Positions 1 to 9,515 of a stretch of DNA of 64,000 bases are shown piece by piece; the first letter of the stretch is position 1, and each line of letters opens with the position of its first letter. Source of the stretch: Arsenophonus sp052171275 (GTDB taxonomy: Bacteria > Pseudomonadota > Gammaproteobacteria > Enterobacterales > Enterobacteriaceae); the NCBI GenBank assembly GCA_052171275.1, contig CM125795.1, positions 1,488,001 to 1,552,000 of the forward strand, written 5' to 3'. The notes under the pieces are model-generated. The model was not told the origin of the DNA. It did not search any database and saw only the letters and a list, made by a program, of their open reading frames with translations. A program made the translations under genes and the position numbers.

Positions 1-1309
1 AAAGTTTCTTATATATATCTATTTATTTTTATGTATTATTTTATTTATATGAAAAGCATAATTTTTATTTAGATTTGAATTATTAACAATCAAAAGATAA
101 GTATAGTTATTTTATTTTACAATTAATAAAATCATTTTATTAAAAATTTAATTTTTTAAAAATTTCTTAAAAATAATAAATAAATTAATACTAATACTAC
201 ATATTAATAAAAATTTTTTAAATATTTATATAGTGTTATTAATACTATTAATTAAACGTTATTGACGTTATAAATTTACTTAATTAAAATAAAAATAAAT
301 TAATAACTAAGTCGTTTATGTAATATTTATTACATAAAATTATTTAAATATAAAACTAAAGAATAATAGATTAATTTTATTATTTAAAAAAAATATAGAT
401 AGCTTTCTCTTAATGTTGAGATATTATAATATAAAAGATTCATATTTAATTACAATAATTTTATCTATTAAATTTAGAGTGACTAAAATTAGCATTTTTA
501 GTCATTACAACAAATATTTTAATAATAAATAAAAATATTTTATTATATTGTAGATATTTTTCTAACTACTTGAATACACTAATTAAAATAATTATTTAAT
601 ATTATTGATAATTTTAAAAATAATTATATCAAAAAAAACTTTTTTTATCAGAATACTATATGTCAAAAATAAATGATATTACTTGGAAAATTATTAAAGT
701 TATTTTATTTTTTAATAGAATCCTAATGATTAACTAAATATAAACATTAATTTTTTTCTACTCGAAATTCGAATAATTTTGATAACTACAATATTAAAAC
801 TATAATATTAAATAATCTTTTTTGTATTTCATAAATAAATATATTTTTAAATATAATTATCATTATATTCTGACTTTAATATTGATATTATAATAATAAA
901 TCTAATTATAGCTAAATAATATAATAACTTTTTTTATATTAAAAAAATCAATAATATAATTATTATTTAATATCTGTTAATATATACAATATTAAAAATA
1001 AAAAATTAACGTCAGTATTTATATAATATTAAAATTGATAACATAATATTAAGAAAATAGATTTTATTTTTTTAAGCCAATTTTTATTGGTTTATAAAAA
1101 TAAACCATAACTAATTTATCTCTATAGATAAATTGAGATCTTATTATAAAATATAATAAATTAAAATATTTAATATTGATAAATAAATATTACAATTATG
1201 GAAATTGAAGTCATCATATGATTTATCTTATTATTTTTAATAATATTATGAATAAAAATCAACTGAAAATATAGTAACTAAATTTACTTAAACCGTATTA
1301 AATAATAAT
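1..1309. other. AT-rich gene-free stretch downstream of kdsA
   Basis: No frame on either strand holds a convincing gene. Stops are dense in all frames and I recognised no protein fragment. Two short inverted repeats are visible: 9-bp arms at 480-488/496-504 (TGACTAAAA with its complement) and 9-bp arms at 1113-1121/1126-1134. The second lies about 180 bases beyond the kdsA stop codon, but it has no U-tract in the kdsA direction, so calling it a terminator would be a guess. In E. coli chaA follows kdsA; nothing like it was seen here. Confidence 0.6.
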
Positions 1310-2164
1310 TTAGTTATTGATATTTAAATTATTAAAACTTTTAACTAAATTATCAATAGCTTTAATCTGTTCAAGAAAAGGTTCTAATTTTTCTAATGGA
1401 AGTGCGGATGGTCCATCACATTTTGCATTAACCGGATCAGGATGCGATTCCAAAAATAATCCTGCTAAACCAACTGCGATACCTGCTCTTGCCAATTCAG
1501 GAATCTGTATGCGACGACCACCAGAAACAGAATTAAAAGGATCACGGCATTGTAATGCATGAGTAACATCAAAAATAACTGGAGAACCATCAGATACATT
1601 CATCATGATTCTAAATCCTAGAATATCTACAATAAGGTTATCATAACCAAAATTTACCCCTCGATCACATAGAATGATATTTTCATTTCCAGCTTCTTTA
1701 AATTTTTCAACAATATTACCTATTTGACTAGGGCTAATAAATTGAGGTTTTTTAACATTGACAACAATATCAGTTTTAGCTATTGCTTCAATTAAATCAG
1801 TTTGCCTAGCTAAAAAAGCTGGTAGTTGAATAACATCAACTACTTGAGCAACCAATGCTACTTGTGCTATCTCATGAACATCAGTTATCACTTTAACTCC
1901 AAATGTTTTTTTTATTTCTTGAAGTATTTTCATTCCATCTTCTATTCCCGGTCCACGATAAGAATGAATCGAAGATCGATTTGCTTTATCAAAAGAAGCC
2001 TTAAAGATATATGGAATCTTAAGCTTATTTGTTACAGTTACATAATGTTCACAAACTTTCATTGCCAAATCTCGTGATTCAAGTACATTCATACCGCCAA
2101 ATAAAACAAATGGTAAATTATTAGCAACTTTAATATCATCAATAGAAACTACTTTATATTGCAT
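1310..2164 (-). CDS. kdsA: 3-deoxy-D-manno-octulosonate 8-phosphate synthase (KDO8P synthase)
   Basis: KdsA condenses phosphoenolpyruvate with arabinose 5-phosphate to KDO 8-phosphate, the precursor of the inner-core sugar of lipopolysaccharide, in the cytosol. The protein is 284 residues, the E. coli length, and aligns with it from end to end: FVLFGGMNVLESRDLA near the N-terminus, KASFDKANRSSIHSYRGPG, NVKKPQF, and SGGRR with the HPDP segment near the C-terminus. The frame is open for 14 codons further upstream, but the ATG at 2164 gives MQYKVVSI, matching E. coli MKQKVVSI, and has an AGGG ribosome-binding site. The gene ends the hemA-prfA-prmC-sirB1-kdsA run, 38 bases after sirB1. Its retention implies that the symbiont still makes at least a minimal lipid A-KDO. 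Confidence 0.96.
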   Translation of the reverse strand: MQYKVVSIDDIKVANNLPFVLFGGMNVLESRDLAMKVCEHYVTVTNKLKIPYIFKASFDKANRSSIHSYRGPGIEDGMKILQEIKKTFGVKVITDVHEIAQVALVAQVVDVIQLPAFLARQTDLIEAIAKTDIVVNVKKPQFISPSQIGNIVEKFKEAGNENIILCDRGVNFGYDNLIVDILGFRIMMNVSDGSPVIFDVTHALQCRDPFNSVSGGRRIQIPELARAGIAVGLAGLFLESHPDPVNAKCDGPSALPLEKLEPFLEQIKAIDNLVKSFNNLNINN

Positions 2165-2202
2165 GATTTTACCCTTTATATGATAAAAAATAATCTTGAT
2201 AA

Positions 2203-3012
2203 TCAATGTAATATGATCTGTTGCCCTTCTATTGAATAGATTTGCATTTTTATCATTTCAGAAATAGGATCTTCTGGACATTGTTCGATAAAATAATTTA
2301 AATCAGAAATAGCTACATGATTACATTCAAGATGAGCAAAAATAAGCCCTCTATCACGTATTTCATAAGGATCTTTTGGATCAAAAATTAATAATGTTTC
2401 ACAAACCCTTAGTGCTTGTTCCATTTTTTTCTCTTCCATTAACGCCGCTTTTATTGTATCAAACATTTTGCGTATTATAATTCTATGTTCAGTTTTTTCT
2501 ATATCCTTTCTAGTCAAATGCGCAAATGGACTAATTGTTCCTTTTATCCATAAATCAAGCATTTGCTCAGTAAGAGTTTCACCATTTATTGGATTTATAT
2601 ACCAATATGTTCCATCATCTCGATAAACACATAGAATTAGTTCAGTTAGAAAAATAATTGGTATTACAGGTAACTGTAATTGATTAGCTACATGCAAAAA
2701 AATAGTTCCCAATGAAACAGGAGCTCCTTGTCTTGCCATTAACACTTTATCCAACCAAAGTGCTTCGGAAAGTGAATAAACTCCAGTTACACTACTAAAA
2801 AGCCATTTTTGATAAAATAATTTTAATAAAATTGATATTTTTGTTTCTATGTCATTATTAGTTTTTATTACTTGCTTTGCTTCAGCAACTAAAATCCTCA
2901 GTTCCTGATTAACTTTTTCAACAGGAAAATCTGGTTTAATAATTTCTGAAACAAGTATAATACCTTCGCTTAGTGGGGCTTTATTAAATTCAAAATCAGC
3001 TATGGTTTTCAT
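2203..3012 (-). CDS. sirB1: SirB1 family protein (transglutaminase-like/TPR, function unproven)
   Basis: This 269-residue protein matches E. coli SirB1 (YchA) in length and along its whole course: ADFEFNKAPL at the N-terminus, LSEALWLDKVL and INPINGETLTEQMLD in the middle, and DPYEIRDRGLIFAHLEC with EQCPEDPISEMI near the end. The family has an N-terminal transglutaminase-like fold and a C-terminal TPR-like region; no enzymatic activity is established. A GTG lies one codon upstream, but the ATG at 3012 reproduces the E. coli start. Its first codons overlap the end of prmC, so translation is probably coupled. In E. coli sirB2 sits between prmC and sirB1; here it is absent without scar. Survival in such a reduced genome argues for a useful role, probably linked to its translation and heme neighbours. 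Confidence 0.93.
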   Translation of the reverse strand: MKTIADFEFNKAPLSEGIILVSEIIKPDFPVEKVNQELRILVAEAKQVIKTNNDIETKISILLKLFYQKWLFSSVTGVYSLSEALWLDKVLMARQGAPVSLGTIFLHVANQLQLPVIPIIFLTELILCVYRDDGTYWYINPINGETLTEQMLDLWIKGTISPFAHLTRKDIEKTEHRIIIRKMFDTIKAALMEEKKMEQALRVCETLLIFDPKDPYEIRDRGLIFAHLECNHVAISDLNYFIEQCPEDPISEMIKMQIYSIEGQQIILH

Positions 3013-3847
3013 CACATTTCCATTGACCTACTGTAATACGATCATTACCACCATAATCCTGAAAAGTTACTACCTGTTGATAATGATGAAAGTAAAACAA
3101 CTCCCTTACTTGACTTCCTTGCAACCATCCGTGTTCAAGTAAGAGACATCCTTTATTAACTAAATAGTTGCACGATTGTTTAATTATCAATTGAATATCA
3201 GCTAATCCATGATTATCTGATATTAACGCTGTTTTTGGTTCAAAACGTAAATCACCTTGTTGTAAATGCGGATCTAATTTATCCATGTAAGGAGGATTAC
3301 TTATAATCATATCAAATTGCTGAACAGGTAGTGAAATAAACCAACTACTTTTATAAAATTTAACATTATTAATCAGTAAATTATTTGCATTAAATTTTGC
3401 TAAAGTAATTATAGTATCACTATTATCAATACCAACTACTTGAGATTCTGGACGCTCTGATGCTAAAGCTAATGCTAAAGCACCTGTACCAGTACCTAAA
3501 TCTAATATTTTCACTACTTGCTTATTTGATAATAATTCTAATGCTCGTTCAACCAAACACTCTGTATCCGCACGAGGTATTAACGTAACAGGTGAAACTT
3601 TTATTGGTAATGACCAAAACTCTTTTTCTTTTACTAAGTAGGCGATTGGTACACCTTTAATACGGCAAACTAATAGATCTTCAAGATCTTTTTGTTCATT
3701 GATAAGTAATTCTATTTCACTGAATGCAATAAGAAAAGTCCGTTCTTTTCCTGTTATATATTGCAATAAAATTTCAGCATCACGTTTAGCACTATCGCTA
3801 TAATAAAGCTTATTAGTAGCATAAATTAACCAATTCTTATAATTCAT
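2996..3847 (-). CDS. prmC: Peptide chain release factor N5-glutamine methyltransferase
   Basis: PrmC methylates the glutamine of the GGQ motif of release factors RF1 and RF2 with S-adenosylmethionine. The 283-residue protein has the N-terminal helical substrate-binding region, the SAM-binding glycine loop DLGTGTGALALALA at about residues 117-130, and the catalytic ISNPPY motif near residue 183 that positions the target glutamine amide. Length is close to E. coli (277). It starts 6 bases after the prfA stop with AGGATC as ribosome-binding site, so substrate and modifying enzyme are made together, and its 3' end overlaps sirB1. The frame is intact with no missing motif. Confidence 0.96.
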   Translation of the reverse strand: MNYKNWLIYATNKLYYSDSAKRDAEILLQYITGKERTFLIAFSEIELLINEQKDLEDLLVCRIKGVPIAYLVKEKEFWSLPIKVSPVTLIPRADTECLVERALELLSNKQVVKILDLGTGTGALALALASERPESQVVGIDNSDTIITLAKFNANNLLINNVKFYKSSWFISLPVQQFDMIISNPPYMDKLDPHLQQGDLRFEPKTALISDNHGLADIQLIIKQSCNYLVNKGCLLLEHGWLQGSQVRELFYFHHYQQVVTFQDYGGNDRITVGQWKCDENHS

Positions 3848-3853
3848 TTGATC

Positions 3854-4930
3854 CTACTCTGATAAAGCAGAGAGTTGATCTGCTTGATATTCATTAATAA
3901 TTGGTTGAATAAACATATCCAACTTTCCATTTATTACTTCATCTAAACGATAAAGTGTTAAATTAATACGATGATCAGTAATTCTTCCTTGTGGAAAATT
4001 ATATGTTCTAATTCTATCGGATCGATCACCTGAACCAAGTAAATTCCGGCGCTCAGATGTTTCCAGTTTAAGACGTTTCTGTGTTTCATTTGAACAAATA
4101 CGAGCAATTAAAACCGATAGTGCTTTAGCTTTATTTTTATGCTGAGAACGTTCATCTTGGCATTCAACTACAATTCCAGTTGGAATATGAGTAATGCGGA
4201 TTGCAGAATCAGTTGTATTAACGTGTTGCCCTCCAGCTCCTGATGAACGAAAAGTATCAATTCTTAAGTCATTTGGATTAATATCTGGTAACTCTGTTGT
4301 TAAAACTTCAGGAAGAATAGCTACTGTACAAGTAGATGTATGAATACGCCCTTGAGATTCTGTTTCCGGAACTCGTTGAACACGATGTCCGCCAGACTCA
4401 AATTTTAAATGACCGTATACATTATCACCAGAAACCTTTGCAATAATTTCCTTATATCCACCATACTCTCCATCACTAACATTTATAACTTCAATATGCC
4501 AGCAATTTAATTCAATATAGCGGTTATACATTCTAAAAAGATCTCCAGCAAATATTGACGCTTCATTACCACCAGCACCAGCCCGAATTTCTAAAAAACA
4601 ATTTTTCCCATCATTCGGATCTTTTGGTAACAATAAAATACGTAATTGTTGTTCAAGTTTTTCATTACGTTTCCCAAATTCCTTTAATTCTTCATGGGCC
4701 ATATCGCGCATTTCAGGATCATTGAGTAATATTTTAGCTACTCCAATATCATGTTGAATAGTACACCATGACTGAAAACATTTAATTACATCAGATAATT
4801 GTGCATATTCTTTAGATAAAGTACGAAAACGATCTTGATCTGTGATCACGTCAGGATTAATCATGTAAGCTTGAATTTCTTCATACCGTTTCTGTAATGC
4901 TTTCAACTTAGCAATTATTGAAGAGTTCAT
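3854..4930 (-). CDS. prfA: Peptide chain release factor 1 (RF1)
   Basis: RF1 recognises UAA and UAG on the ribosome and triggers hydrolysis of peptidyl-tRNA. The 358-residue protein (E. coli 360) carries the universal GGQ in GAGGQHVNTT at about residues 231-240 and the stop-codon-reading tripeptide at residues 188-190. That tripeptide is PET here, against PAT in E. coli; the family pattern is PxT, so this is compatible with normal function. The region after GGQ (RRNLLGSGDRSDRIRTYNFP) is conserved. It is transcribed with hemA upstream (36-base gap) and prmC downstream (6-base gap), as in E. coli. Retention of both RF1 and its methylase shows ordinary termination at UAG; no recoding of stop codons is suggested. 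Confidence 0.97.
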   Translation of the reverse strand: MNSSIIAKLKALQKRYEEIQAYMINPDVITDQDRFRTLSKEYAQLSDVIKCFQSWCTIQHDIGVAKILLNDPEMRDMAHEELKEFGKRNEKLEQQLRILLLPKDPNDGKNCFLEIRAGAGGNEASIFAGDLFRMYNRYIELNCWHIEVINVSDGEYGGYKEIIAKVSGDNVYGHLKFESGGHRVQRVPETESQGRIHTSTCTVAILPEVLTTELPDINPNDLRIDTFRSSGAGGQHVNTTDSAIRITHIPTGIVVECQDERSQHKNKAKALSVLIARICSNETQKRLKLETSERRNLLGSGDRSDRIRTYNFPQGRITDHRINLTLYRLDEVINGKLDMFIQPIINEYQADQLSALSE

Positions 4931-4966
4931 ATTATTGTATTAAACCTTATTAAGTTAGTTTATTTT

Positions 4967-6220
4967 TTATAAAATTAAACTATCTTTTAAAATATTTAAA
5001 CGATGGACATCACCATCCGTTGCTGCTTTTTGAAATGATTTTGTTGGTGAGTGGATCAAGCGATTCATTAACTGACAAGTTAATTGATTAATTACTTTCT
5101 CACTATCTACACCTTCTCGTAGAGAAGCAAGGGCCTTTTCTACCATTTTAACTCTAATTTTCTCTGCTTTACTACGATAATTACGAATTGTATTTATTGA
5201 TGACCTAGAACGCAACCAATCCATGAAATAAGCGCTTTCTTGCTCAATAATAAGTTCTGCTTGAACTGCCGCTACTTTCCTATGTTCCATATTATGCTGA
5301 ACAATATCGTATAAATCATCAATGCTATATAGATAAACGTTATTTAATTTCTTAACATCTTGTTCAATATCTCGCGGAACAGCTATATCAATTAACAGCA
5401 TATGATTATTACATCTATTTTTCATTGCTCGTTCAACCATTTCTTTACTAATAATTGGTAAAGGACCAGAAGTGCAGCTAATAACAATGTCCGCTTCAAC
5501 TAAACGTGTATCAATTTCAGCTAAAGTGATAATTTCTGCACCAATTTTATTAGCAAAACGTGAAGCATGTTCACGAGTTCGATTAGCGATAATCAAGTAA
5601 TTAGCACGATATTCACGTAAATAGTGAGCAACTAATTCTATTGTTTCACCTGCACCTACCAATAAAATATGTAACTCGGAAAATGATTTAAAAATCTCAC
5701 GAGCTAGAGCACATGCTACAAAAGCAACTGAAATAGGATTATAACCAATTTTTGTTTCAGTACGAATGCGTTTAGCAACTGAAAATGAGCGTTGAAATAA
5801 ATGTTCAAGCTCACTTGATAATTTTTTATACTTTTGAGATTTAAAAAATGCTTGTTTAACTTGACCCAAAATTTGTGGTTCACCTAAAACCAATGAATCT
5901 AATCCACTAGCAACACGCATTAGATGACTAACAGCATAACTATCTTTATACCAATAAGTACTAACTTTAACTTCATTTAAATCTAAACAATGATATTCAG
6001 ATAACCAATCAATTAATTGATCCTTTAAGAATTCTCTTAAATCGACATATAAATAAATCTCAGTACGATTACATGTAGAAAGTAAAACGCAACTATGAAC
6101 AAGCGGCTGCTTGAGTAAATTATCTAGTGCATGTTCAATTTTTTCTGGCCTAAAAATTAATCGCTCACGTAACGTTATAGGCGCAGTTTTATGGTTTATG
6201 CCAAGTACAAGTAATGTCAT
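4967..6220 (-). CDS. hemA: Glutamyl-tRNA reductase
   Basis: HemA reduces glutamyl-tRNA to glutamate-1-semialdehyde, the committed step of the C5 route to 5-aminolevulinate, heme and siroheme. The 417-residue protein (E. coli 418) has the catalytic cysteine Cys50 in STCNRTE, the GINHKTAP start, MRVASGLDSLVLGEPQILGQ around residues 110-130, the NADPH-binding LLVGAGETIELVA near 187, and the C-terminal dimerisation segment LMNRLIHSPTK. The ATG at 6220 matches the E. coli N-terminus MTLLALGINH; no clear Shine-Dalgarno is visible. It heads the minus-strand operon and diverges from lolB across 242 bases, as in E. coli. Retention means the symbiont can at least start its own heme synthesis if the rest of the pathway is present elsewhere. 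Confidence 0.97.
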   Translation of the reverse strand: MTLLVLGINHKTAPITLRERLIFRPEKIEHALDNLLKQPLVHSCVLLSTCNRTEIYLYVDLREFLKDQLIDWLSEYHCLDLNEVKVSTYWYKDSYAVSHLMRVASGLDSLVLGEPQILGQVKQAFFKSQKYKKLSSELEHLFQRSFSVAKRIRTETKIGYNPISVAFVACALAREIFKSFSELHILLVGAGETIELVAHYLREYRANYLIIANRTREHASRFANKIGAEIITLAEIDTRLVEADIVISCTSGPLPIISKEMVERAMKNRCNNHMLLIDIAVPRDIEQDVKKLNNVYLYSIDDLYDIVQHNMEHRKVAAVQAELIIEQESAYFMDWLRSRSSINTIRNYRSKAEKIRVKMVEKALASLREGVDSEKVINQLTCQLMNRLIHSPTKSFQKAATDGDVHRLNILKDSLIL

Positions 6221-6462
6221 ATTAATAAATCAAATAAATAATGGTTCCTTAAACACCTATTAAGTAGATAAAAAATAAAACGAATAACTTTAATAAAAAA
6301 TCTTGAAATTATATTCTACTTTATGAAACTAGGCAATTAAAGATGTTAAAATGACTAAATGAATAAATCTTATATTTTCTAAATTATAATTATCATATAT
6401 ACCATAATGACAATTTTATATATGGAAAAATTAATAGCAATCTGATAGATAGGAAATATTTA
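6221..6462. promoter_or_regulatory. Divergent control region between hemA and lolB
   Basis: Both flanking genes start here and run outwards, so promoters for the two operons must lie in these 242 bases. Several TATAAT-like words occur, but in sequence this AT-rich they carry no weight, and no operator was recognised. An AGGA ribosome-binding site sits about 9 bases before the lolB ATG. Confidence 0.45.
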
Positions 6463-7116
6463 ATGATACTGATTACTAAATGGTCTGTTATTCTATATAA
6501 CTATTATTGTAAATTTATTCTGTTGCTTGCTATTTTTTTACAAGCTTGTACACTTAATAAGCAATTAATAGCTAAAAAAAATAACTTAATAAACAATATA
6601 TTATGGATAAATCATCAGCAACAATTAGCTAAGCTAACAAAATTTAAAATCAGTGGTATTTTTACTTATATTTCAAAAGATAATAAAATATATGCTAGAT
6701 TCTTTTGGGAACAATATACGTTATATGATTACCGATTATTACTTATAAATCCACTAGGAATAATAGAATTAGAAGTAAATGTAACACCATACCTTACTAA
6801 GGTAATAGATAGAAAAGGTAAAAAATATGTTAATGATAATCAATTTCAGTTGATTTACAAATTAACTGGTATAGAAATTCCAATTAAAAATTTACCATAT
6901 TGGTTAATTGGGTTACCAACCAATGCTACATCATTTACACTAGACAGAAGTGGATTACTAAAAACTATTAAATATGTACAAAATAGTAAAATTTGGAATT
7001 TAAACTATCTTACTTATCATCAAATAGACAAATTTAAACTACCTAGTCGTATTGAATTAATAAAAGATAATCAATATATAAAATTAAGAATAAATAATTG
7101 GATAATAAACAAATGA
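6463..7116 (+). CDS. lolB: Outer-membrane lipoprotein insertase LolB
   Basis: LolB is itself a lipoprotein of the outer membrane; it takes lipoproteins from the periplasmic carrier LolA and inserts them into the outer membrane. The 217-residue protein has a hydrophobic N-terminal signal ending in a lipobox (FLQAC, cysteine near residue 29) and a mature part matching E. coli: FTYISKDNKIYARFFWEQ, YRLLLINPLG (the NPLG loop carries the exposed leucine needed for insertion), LTGIEIP, and the C-terminal NNWIINK. It overlaps ispE by 4 bases (ATGA), indicating coupled translation. Its presence implies a conventional outer membrane with an active Lol system. The signal is a little longer than in E. 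coli; an internal start cannot be excluded. Confidence 0.94.
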   Translation: MILITKWSVILYNYYCKFILLLAIFLQACTLNKQLIAKKNNLINNILWINHQQQLAKLTKFKISGIFTYISKDNKIYARFFWEQYTLYDYRLLLINPLGIIELEVNVTPYLTKVIDRKGKKYVNDNQFQLIYKLTGIEIPIKNLPYWLIGLPTNATSFTLDRSGLLKTIKYVQNSKIWNLNYLTYHQIDKFKLPSRIELIKDNQYIKLRINNWIINK

Positions 7117-7979
7117 TATTAACATGGCCTTCACCAGCAAAAATTAATTTATTTCTCTATATAATAGGGCAACTAGATAATGGTTATCATCAACTTCAAA
7201 CTTTATTTCAATTTCTTAATTATAATGATGAAATTACCATTAAACCGCGTAAAGATGATCAAATTCTACTGCATACGTCATTTATTAAACTACAAACAAA
7301 AAATAATCTTATTGTTAAAGCAGCGAATTTATTAAAGCAATATTGCATTAAAATAAATCGAATTGATAATTATAAAGGTGTAGATATTTATGTTAATAAA
7401 AAATTACCTACTGGTGGTGGTTTAGGCGCTGGCTCTTCTAATGCAGCAACTACATTAATTGCGTTAAATCACCATTGGAAAGCTAATATTGATGATAATA
7501 CACTAACAAAACTTGCACGTCATCTTGGCGCTGACGTTCCTGTATTTATAAATGGTCATGCCGCGTTTGCAGAAGGAATAGGTGATAAACTTTTGCCTGT
7601 TAATCCAAAAGAGAAATGGTATTTAGTTGTTTATCCTATGATAAATATTTCAACTCAACAGATTTTTTCTGATCCAGAATTAAAACGAAATTCAAAAAAA
7701 TATTCATTAATTGAATTGTTACAAAGGCCATATATAAATGACTGTGAGATAATCGTAAAAAAACGGTTTCCTCAAGTTGAAAAGCTTATTTCATGGCTTC
7801 TAAGATATACATCATCACGTCTTACTGGTACAGGTGCTTGCGTTTTTGCTGAATTTAAAACTGAAGTAGCTGCTAATAATGTATTGAATAAAACTCCAGC
7901 ATGGATACAGGGTTTTGTTGCGCATAGCGTTAACTACTCTCCTTTACATAGATTCCGCGCTGAAATTTCTGGATATTAA
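7113..7979 (+). CDS. ispE: 4-diphosphocytidyl-2-C-methyl-D-erythritol kinase
   Basis: IspE phosphorylates CDP-methylerythritol with ATP, the fourth step of the non-mevalonate isoprenoid route. This GHMP-family kinase shows WPSPAKINLFLY at the N-terminus, the ATP-binding PTGGGLGAGSSNAATTL around residues 92-108, LGADVPVF, and SRLTGTGACVFAEF near the C-terminus. I place the start at the ATG that overlaps the lolB stop as ATGA: it gives MILTWPSPAK, the same spacing as E. coli MRTQWPSPAK, and a 288-residue product. An in-frame ATG 15 bases upstream would add five residues. A 6-bp hairpin (CATCAA/TTGATG) follows the stop before prs. Confidence 0.96.
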   Translation: MILTWPSPAKINLFLYIIGQLDNGYHQLQTLFQFLNYNDEITIKPRKDDQILLHTSFIKLQTKNNLIVKAANLLKQYCIKINRIDNYKGVDIYVNKKLPTGGGLGAGSSNAATTLIALNHHWKANIDDNTLTKLARHLGADVPVFINGHAAFAEGIGDKLLPVNPKEKWYLVVYPMINISTQQIFSDPELKRNSKKYSLIELLQRPYINDCEIIVKKRFPQVEKLISWLLRYTSSRLTGTGACVFAEFKTEVAANNVLNKTPAWIQGFVAHSVNYSPLHRFRAEISGY

Positions 7980-8035
7980 ACATCAACAATTATTTTGATG
8001 GATAATGTCTTTATATATAAGTATGAGGTTTTTAC

Positions 8036-8983
8036 GTGCCTGATATGAAACTTTTTGCTGGGAATGCTATACCAGAACTTGCTCAACGTGTTGCAAATCA
8101 TCTATATACTATGCTTGGTGGTGCTTCAGTTGGTCGTTTTAGTGATGGTGAGGTTAGTGTACAAATTAATGAGAATGTTCGTGGTGATGATATTTTCATA
8201 ATACAGTCAACATGCGCTCCAACAAACGATAATTTAATAGAACTTGTTGTTATGATTGATGCATTACGTCGTGCATCTGCTGGACGAATCACCGCAGTTA
8301 TTCCTTATTTTGGTTATGCACGTCAAGATCGACGAGTACGTTCAGCGCGTGTACCTATTACCGCTAAAATAGTAGCGGATTTTCTTTCTAGTGTAGGTGT
8401 TGACCGAGTTTTAACAGTTGATCTACATGCTGAGCAAATTCAAGGATTTTTTGATGTTCCTGTAGATAATGTTTTTGGTAGTCCAATTCTATTGGAAGAC
8501 ATGTTGGAACAAAATCTAGACAATCCGATTGTAGTTTCACCAGATATAGGTGGAGTAGTTCGCGCTCGTGCAATTGCCAAATTATTAAATGATATAGATA
8601 TGGCTATTATTGATAAGCGTCGACCATTAGCAAATATTTCCAATGTTATGCATATTATTGGTGATGTAGCTAATCGAGATTGTGTAATGATTGATGATAT
8701 GATCGATACAGGCGGTACCTTTTGTAACGCTGCTGAAGCACTTAAAGAACGAGGTGCTAAACGAATATTTGCTTATGCTACACATCCAATATTTTCTGGT
8801 AATGCTGTCGATAATATTAAGAATTCAGTAATTAATGAAGTTGTTGTTTGTGATACTATTCCTTTATCAGCTGAAATCAAAAAACTCAATAAAGTTCGTT
8901 CTCTAACACTATCTGCTATGTTAGCGGAAGCTATTCGTAGAATAAGCAACGAAGAATCAATATCAGCGATGTTTGAACACTAA
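8036..8983 (+). CDS. prs: Ribose-phosphate pyrophosphokinase (PRPP synthetase)
   Basis: Prs makes phosphoribosyl pyrophosphate from ribose 5-phosphate and ATP, feeding nucleotide, histidine, tryptophan and NAD synthesis. The protein is 315 residues, as in E. coli, and nearly identical over long stretches: VGRFSDGEVSVQINENVRG, RQDRRVRSARVPITAK, VDLHAEQIQGFFDVP, and the PRPP-binding loop DDMIDTGGTF at about 219-228, ending SISAMFEH. The start codon is GTG, which E. coli prs also uses, preceded by GAGG. It is the best conserved protein of the window. It follows ispE by 56 bases. In E. coli dauA and ychH lie between prs and pth; both are gone here. Confidence 0.98.
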   Translation: MPDMKLFAGNAIPELAQRVANHLYTMLGGASVGRFSDGEVSVQINENVRGDDIFIIQSTCAPTNDNLIELVVMIDALRRASAGRITAVIPYFGYARQDRRVRSARVPITAKIVADFLSSVGVDRVLTVDLHAEQIQGFFDVPVDNVFGSPILLEDMLEQNLDNPIVVSPDIGGVVRARAIAKLLNDIDMAIIDKRRPLANISNVMHIIGDVANRDCVMIDDMIDTGGTFCNAAEALKERGAKRIFAYATHPIFSGNAVDNIKNSVINEVVVCDTIPLSAEIKKLNKVRSLTLSAMLAEAIRRISNEESISAMFEH

Positions 8984-9515
8984 ATAATAGATTTTTTAGT
9001 AAAATTTTAATCAAAGAAATAACAATTAGTAATACTTTAATAATCACGAATCTTTGTAATAACTAACTAAGTTAGAAAACTTATAAAAAATAATCATTGA
9101 TATTTTATTTAGATATTTGGATATATTTAATTTAAAAAAATATGATTATAAATAATACATTAGATACAACTAAACTATTATTTTTACTAAAATTATTATT
9201 TAATTATTAATTTAATAAAAAATTATTCTTTATTTTATCATAAAATACTTATTATATTCAACATTCAATGATGAAAAATCTTTTTTATTTTTCTATATTA
9301 TACTAATAATTTTCAATTATAGATTAATGATCTGAATATATCGAAATTTTTTTACTCATAAAATTTATTAATAAAATTTTATGAAAAAATAACCATTATT
9401 AAATTGATTTAATTAATCTAATATAATAATTTACTATCATTAAATTTATTTTTTGTATTGAGTTATTAAAAAATAATGTTGATGATAATAAAAATACTAA
9501 ATATGAAAAAATATT
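8984..9515. other. Gene-free gap between prs and pth
   Basis: These 532 bases correspond to the place of dauA (ychM) and ychH in E. coli. I see no reading frame and no recognisable fragment of either. No strong terminator hairpin follows prs. Confidence 0.55.

Noticed and set aside
741..785. TTCGAA-containing segment checked as a tRNA T-arm
   Set aside because: No cloverleaf can be drawn around it. No tRNA was found anywhere in the window.
1317..2077. Open frames on the strand opposite kdsA, and similar shadows opposite prs, pheT, infC and thrS
   Set aside because: They lie entirely within well-conserved genes on the other strand and have no family resemblance.
4361..4369. RF1 stop-codon tripeptide is PET rather than the E. 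coli PAT
   Set aside because: The family pattern is PxT, and other bacterial RF1 proteins carry residues other than alanine at the middle position. No change of stop-codon use is implied.
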